Assembly: GCA_035490315.1 (NCBI GenBank)
Contig: DATHET010000028.1
Location: forward strand, 1 to 7,321
Source: JADJQU01 sp035490315
Lineage (GTDB): Bacteria > Planctomycetota > UBA1135 > GCA-002686595
Direction: 5' to 3'
Length of the DNA: 7,321 nucleotides
The translations under genes and the position numbers were made by a program. The notes beneath the pieces were generated by a model. It saw only the letters and a program-made list of their open reading frames with translations. It was not told where the DNA came from and made no database searches. Of the stretch, positions 5,289 to 7,321 are shown piece after piece (position 1 is the stretch's first letter; the number at the start of each line of letters is the position of its first letter).

Positions 5289-7321
5289 CTACTTCGGCAG
5301 CGTGAACCGATGCAGCACCGTCGACTCGACGGCCCAGAGCTCCGACTCGTCGGGGGAGAGGCCGATGGCCATGCTGGCTTCCTGATCGGATGCTTCGAAC
5401 AACCTGCACTTGCCATCAGAGAGCGAAATGACGAACGCCGACGGCTCGAAGCCGCTGATCACGAGAAACCGGCGACCGACCTGCATGAAACGCTCGTATT
5501 CGAGCTCGTCTCCAGGCAGAACCAGCTGACGTTGCGGCTCGCCCTTCGGGCCATAGAAGCACAGCACACCCGGACCGCCCCGGCTGGAGAATGCGCTGGG
5601 TCCCTCGAGCAGCACGATCGAGCCGTCAGGCGCGCAAGCCAGCGCTTTCACACCTTCGAAAAATCCGCCGTCGGGCCGCCGATCGGTCTCGAAGACGAGC
5701 TTCCCTTCCGCGTCGAATCTCCGCAGTCGAATGGAATCGTCCTCGTCTTCGCCCGCGGCCCAGCGTTCCTTCGTGCGCGGATTGAACGCCACGTACTGGC
5801 CGCCGAGCTTGACGCTGCCGATCCGCTGGCCGTCGGAAGCGAACGCAAGATAGCTGTCGTAGAAGTGACCCGGCTGGACATAGATCGTTCCGTCGGGCGC
5901 TGCGATCACGGCGTCGTAGTCGCTGTCTGCCTCGGTCGGATCGGGAATGCAGAGGACCGCGCGCTTTCCATCGGGTGTGAAAATGTGGATCGAATGAGTC
6001 CGATCGTCGGACAGGGCGACTCGGCCGGCGCCGTCGTAGAAGGTTCCATCCACCTTTGACAGCCGCATCGGGTCGGCGGCAGATCCGAATCGCTCGTGGA
6101 CGACACCCGCGGCGTCGTATTCGAAAATCTGGTGGCTGTCGTCGCTCCAGAGCTTCCCGCCGCCGTCGACACGCAGATCGCGCCCCGCCGTAAAGGTCGC
6201 GAGCTCCTTGCCGTCCCGCGTTACGCGATGCCACATCGGGACGCCGTGGAAGTCGTGGATCAGAATCGATCCCGCCGGCTCGAGGATCAGGTCGGTGAGG
6301 TAGGTGGACTCGCTCTCCCAGGATTTTTCGAGGTCGATGGCCCTGACGAAAACACCTTTTCCGTCGAAGATCTGCACCAGCTTTCGGAACTGGTCGAGCA
6401 CGAAGACCGATCCATCCTTGTCGACAGCGATGTCTTCCGCGGAACACACGTCGGAAATGTTCTCGCACTGCCCGTAGCCGAATTCCTGATGACTCCACAG
6501 CGTCGAGCCGTCCGCGGCGCAGCGCCTGACCTCTTTTTGGCTCGTGTACTCGAGGCTGTGCAGGCCGAGCATCACGAAACCGCCGTCCGTCGCGGGCTCG
6601 ATCGCTTCGATCGAGGGGCCGCTGAACGCGGTCAGCTCCACGGCGGCACCCGTCTCTCCGCGGACGCGCCAGGCTCGCGTAGGAGGGCGCTCCCCATCCC
6701 AGGGCTGGATCGTGACGAGCCAGTCGCCGGCCTCGAGCGCGTGCCAGTGTCGCATGCCTTTGAGCGATGGTTCGATCGGCACGACCGCGACCTGCCGCAG
6801 CACGGAGCCAGAGCTGTCGAGCGTGACCAGCGCCGCGGCGCCTTCGGTTGACTCGCCGCGGACGAAAGTGATTCCGCCGGTCGGGTCGACGCGAAATTCC
6901 TTGATGTCGCGAACAGGGCCGGACGTGTCCTGGACACCGACGTCGAGTTGGACCTTTCCCGCGGCCGGCAGGGTGAGCTTGGCGAGCTCGACTGCCTTCT
7001 TCGGCTCGACTTTGAAAGGGGCCCGAGCCACTTCGCGGACGGACCATCCTTGAGTCGCCGTCGGATCGCGCGCGACCTCGTAGGTGACGCGTTCGGACTT
7101 CGCGACCTGGCGCAATTCGAAGCGCAGATCGCTCTTCGTGTCGAGCATCCCGCCGCCGTGTTCGCGCATCTCGTTGATCAATTCGAATTCGTCGCGGTCG
7201 TCCTCGGCTTTGAAGTCGCCGGGAAGGGGCAGAGACCAGACCAGCTTCCAGGACTCGTCGTAGAGCGCGAACTCGCTGCCCGGGCCGGCGTTGGGAGTGC
7301 TGTCCCAGTCGTAGAGAGTCC
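5289..7321 (-). CDS. Large beta-propeller (NHL-like) protein, 5' end beyond the window
   Basis: The stop is TAG at 5291-5289. The frame stays open to the right edge, giving 676 visible residues. The codons beyond the TTG at 7181 read like real protein (LYDWDSTPNAGPGSEFALYD, then ESWKLVWSLPLPGDF), so the true start lies outside and 7181 should not be used. Visible residues 1-140 are beta-rich and may be a sandwich domain. From about 180 to the end, blade-like repeats follow the scheme small residue, Pro/Asp-Asp-Gly, two to three strand residues, aromatic, then D/PxG: AVDKDGSVFVLDQF (298-311), AAPDGTIYVQPG (473-484), ACAPDGSIVLLEG (561-573), GLSPDESELWAVES (653-666). This fits a six-bladed NHL/YncE-like propeller, usually a binding scaffold. 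Localisation cannot be read because the N-terminus is missing. The propeller assignment is by pattern only. Confidence 0.85.
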   Translation of the reverse strand, partial: TLYDWDSTPNAGPGSEFALYDESWKLVWSLPLPGDFKAEDDRDEFELINEMREHGGGMLDTKSDLRFELRQVAKSERVTYEVARDPTATQGWSVREVARAPFKVEPKKAVELAKLTLPAAGKVQLDVGVQDTSGPVRDIKEFRVDPTGGITFVRGESTEGAAALVTLDSSGSVLRQVAVVPIEPSLKGMRHWHALEAGDWLVTIQPWDGERPPTRAWRVRGETGAAVELTAFSGPSIEAIEPATDGGFVMLGLHSLEYTSQKEVRRCAADGSTLWSHQEFGYGQCENISDVCSAEDIAVDKDGSVFVLDQFRKLVQIFDGKGVFVRAIDLEKSWESESTYLTDLILEPAGSILIHDFHGVPMWHRVTRDGKELATFTAGRDLRVDGGGKLWSDDSHQIFEYDAAGVVHERFGSAADPMRLSKVDGTFYDGAGRVALSDDRTHSIHIFTPDGKRAVLCIPDPTEADSDYDAVIAAPDGTIYVQPGHFYDSYLAFASDGQRIGSVKLGGQYVAFNPRTKERWAAGEDEDDSIRLRRFDAEGKLVFETDRRPDGGFFEGVKALACAPDGSIVLLEGPSAFSSRGGPGVLCFYGPKGEPQRQLVLPGDELEYERFMQVGRRFLVISGFEPSAFVISLSDGKCRLFEASDQEASMAIGLSPDESELWAVESTVLHRFTLPK

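Noticed and set aside
5626..7047. A 473-codon minus-strand frame within the propeller gene
   Set aside because: It is an Arg/Pro-rich shifted frame of the propeller gene, whose own frame shows repeated blade motifs along its length.

Overview
The window is GC-rich bacterial DNA. My best guess for the source is a member of the Planctomycetota. That rests on two tandem secreted proteins whose C-terminal domain (YCTAKINSLGCTP ... DCTGVYSLDMNAF ... QFWGRDPG ... LSDALEYTVQ) I know as a multi-copy domain of planctomycete secreted proteins. It also fits the general content: signal-peptide proteins with beta-sandwich and beta-propeller folds, few Shine-Dalgarno sites and long single-gene units. This is inference from family knowledge, not a database result.

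Layout from left to right. Positions 1-206 hold no gene I can support, but end in a nested inverted repeat just before the first start codon. Positions 207-1391 (+) encode a DUF4236 protein with a helical middle and a conserved C-terminal domain; its codon use looks different from the other genes. Between 1391 and 1611 lie a short decayed 3' remnant of the secreted-protein family (1431-1520, +) and a strong intrinsic terminator that reads on the minus strand (1540-1577). Positions 1611-2771 and 2866-4032 (both -) are the tandem paralogues. Each has a signal peptide, a jelly-roll-like N-terminal domain with two Asp-rich loops, and the conserved C-terminal domain. A divergent 232-bp intergenic region carries a 13-bp near-direct repeat and a 12-bp palindrome. 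Positions 4265-5248 (+) encode a secreted protein with a carboxypeptidase-regulatory-like C-terminal part. Converging on it from the right edge, 5289 to beyond 7321 (-) is the 3' part of a large beta-propeller (NHL-like) protein whose start lies outside the window.

Four of the genes look like a cell-envelope or extracellular set with no visible enzymatic active site; binding, adhesion or surface structure is the most that can be inferred. The DUF4236 gene looks like an unrelated accessory insertion. I see no RNA genes, CRISPR array, insertion sequence or recognisable defence operon. The most interesting items are the remnant of a third family member next to the tandem pair, the uneven divergence of that pair, and the structured leader of the DUF4236 gene.
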